Assembly: GCA_018830385.1 (NCBI GenBank)
Contig: JAHJSO010000051.1
Span: forward strand, 1 to 5,632
Length of the DNA stretch: 5,632 bases
Reading direction: 5' to 3'
Origin: Elusimicrobiota bacterium
Lineage (GTDB): Bacteria; Elusimicrobiota; Endomicrobiia; CG1-02-37-114; JAHJSO01
Shown piece by piece: positions 4,758 through 5,632 of the stretch (position 1 is its first letter; every line of letters begins with the position of its first letter). The notes under the pieces were generated by a model, which ran no database searches, was not told the DNA's origin, and worked only from the letters and a program-made list of their open reading frames with translations. The translations under genes were made by a program, and so were the position numbers.

Positions 4758-5632
4758 AATTTTTTCTCCAATTTTTTATTTTAAGTAACGCGACATCTAT
4801 AATCAGCTCCGGGGTGACATTGTAACGGATTGCCCCCCTGCATTGCAGGAGTGCCTCAAGAATTTCACACAAGGGTTGACCGGATTCAATTTCGTTATGG
4901 GCGAGGACAATGAGTTTTGAAATGAGGTCATCCGCCGACTTCCTGTCTGTCCCCGTCCCGTCAATGAATTGCAGTATCTCCCGTATGCCTGCCCCGCCCG
5001 TCCTGAGACGCTCCCAGAGGGAAACAAGCCCCCGCAGGGAGTCCCCCGCGCCGGACTCTACCAGAGATAGCATTTCCCCTGCTGAACCCCTCGCGAATTT
5101 AATTAATTCCCTGAAACCCGCTCCGTCAGTTTCCCCCGGACATGATTTAACGGCAACGACTTTTAAAATTTCATCGTCCGTAAGGTAGCCGAACCTCAGA
5201 CACTGGCACCTGGAAACAACCGTCTGTGGCAGGGTTCCCTTAACTGATGAGAGCAAAATCAACAACGTATTCCGGGGCGGTTCCTCAAGGGTCTTAAGCA
5301 GGCAGTTCGCCGCCTCACCGGATATTTTCTGGACGTCGTCCAGTATAAAAACTTTCCATCTCCCCTCAAACGGTTTCAGGGATACCGTCTTCTGTATCTC
5401 CCTTACCGTGTCTATTTTTATCTGCGTCTGTTTTTCCGGTTTTTCCTGAAGGAGTTCCGCCTGCCAGAAAAAATCAATCAGGGTTACGTCGGGATGGACT
5501 GCGTTTTCTATTTTCCTGCAGGAGAGGCACTCGCCGCATGAATCACCCGCCCTCCTGCTCTCTCCAACAACGCCGTCAGGGGCTTTAGCAGAATCAACGC
5601 CATTAGGGGCTTTAGCAGAACCAATGCAGTTA
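4741..5632 (-). CDS. holB: DNA polymerase III delta-prime subunit, 5' end truncated by window edge
   Basis: The last 296 residues are visible; the frame is open from the right edge to TGA at 4741-4743. Delta-prime is the stator of the replicative clamp loader, working with DnaX and delta. Visible elements in order are: a probable first zinc cysteine at 5626-5628; a repeat-containing insert; CGECLSC (5518-5538); IKIDTVREIQKTVSLKPFEG; the Walker-B-like VFILDDVQKIS; AANCLLKTLEEPP; and the SRC motif (5206-5214) that supplies the arginine finger in clamp loaders. The C-terminal part is a diverged helical oligomerisation region. The P-loop end, roughly the first 45-50 residues, is outside the window. 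DnaX (gamma/tau) is the alternative, but the short C-terminus and the position before ricT and metG favour HolB. A shorter product from TTG 5265 would remove the zinc module and is unlikely. Confidence 0.9.
   Translation of the reverse strand, partial: NCIGSAKAPNGVDSAKAPDGVVGESRRAGDSCGECLSCRKIENAVHPDVTLIDFFWQAELLQEKPEKQTQIKIDTVREIQKTVSLKPFEGRWKVFILDDVQKISGEAANCLLKTLEEPPRNTLLILLSSVKGTLPQTVVSRCQCLRFGYLTDDEILKVVAVKSCPGETDGAGFRELIKFARGSAGEMLSLVESGAGDSLRGLVSLWERLRTGGAGIREILQFIDGTGTDRKSADDLISKLIVLAHNEIESGQPLCEILEALLQCRGAIRYNVTPELIIDVALLKIKNWRKNYAGNC
4766..4769 (-). promoter_or_regulatory. Shine-Dalgarno of ricT inside the 3' end of holB
   Basis: GGAG on the minus strand lies 8 nt before the ricT ATG and inside the last codons of holB. 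It confirms the ricT start and shows that ribosomes can initiate within the 17-nt gene overlap. Confidence 0.75.
5575..5628. repeat. 27-bp tandem repeat within the holB zinc-module region
   Basis: Two adjacent 27-bp units (5575-5601 and 5602-5628) agree at 22 of 27 positions, with a 15-bp identical core AGGGGCTTTAGCAGA. They encode two 9-residue units around SAKAP followed by N or D and then GV. The repeat stays in the holB frame and lies between the apparent first cysteine of the zinc module and the CxxCxxC part. A further copy could lie beyond the right edge. Confidence 0.8.

Noticed and set aside
4456..4788. Plus-strand open frames of about 100 codons opposite ricT
   Set aside because: They mirror the ricT coding strand, have hydrophobic and serine-rich composition without motifs, and have no independent support.
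4741..5265. A separate 174-residue gene starting at TTG 5265
   Set aside because: The frame continues without a stop to the right edge with clear HolB motifs, so this is only the C-terminal part of holB.

Overview
The window is about 93% coding, and every gene I can support lies on the minus strand. Reading in the direction of transcription (from position 5632 down to 1), the order is: DNA polymerase III delta-prime subunit (holB, 5' end outside the window), a RicT/YaaT-type PSP1 iron-sulfur protein, methionyl-tRNA synthetase (metG), a short radical SAM protein of the TatD-nuclease-associated type, a palindromic repeat cluster, a class II (fuculose-phosphate type) aldolase, an OmpR/PhoB response regulator, and the first 91 codons of an HtrA/DegP-like periplasmic serine protease.

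The right-hand block (4741-5632, 3972-4757, 2426-3985, 1818-2429) is a tightly packed operon. Its three junctions overlap by 17, 14 and 4 nt. The order holB-ricT-metG is a known bacterial housekeeping arrangement in which tatD often follows metG. Here a protein resembling the TatD-associated radical SAM family takes that position, and no tatD is visible. The block combines clamp loading, RNA-processing control and methionine charging, and probably shares one transcript from outside the window.

The middle (1653-1817) holds two adjacent imperfect palindromes. The first is a 78-bp element with perfect 11-bp ends; the second repeats one of those ends. They occupy the whole gap between the radical SAM gene and the aldolase, abut the aldolase 5' end, and leave its start codon uncertain.

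The left-hand block is a stress-type pair: the response regulator stops 10 nt before the htrA start, and the htrA Shine-Dalgarno overlaps the regulator's stop codon. This suggests co-expressed envelope-stress sensing and protein quality control. No histidine kinase is visible.

The organism is a bacterium with moderate GC. A membrane-anchored HtrA, the PSP1 protein and an abundant-looking GTCATTGCGAG-type repeat would suit an uncultivated or anaerobic lineage such as Nitrospirota, Omnitrophota or Planctomycetota, but the lineage is a guess. Nothing here looks like a wholly new defence or mobile system. The most unusual items are the repeat cluster, which is stop-free in the frame shared by its two flanking genes, and an apparent tandem-repeat expansion inside the zinc module of HolB.
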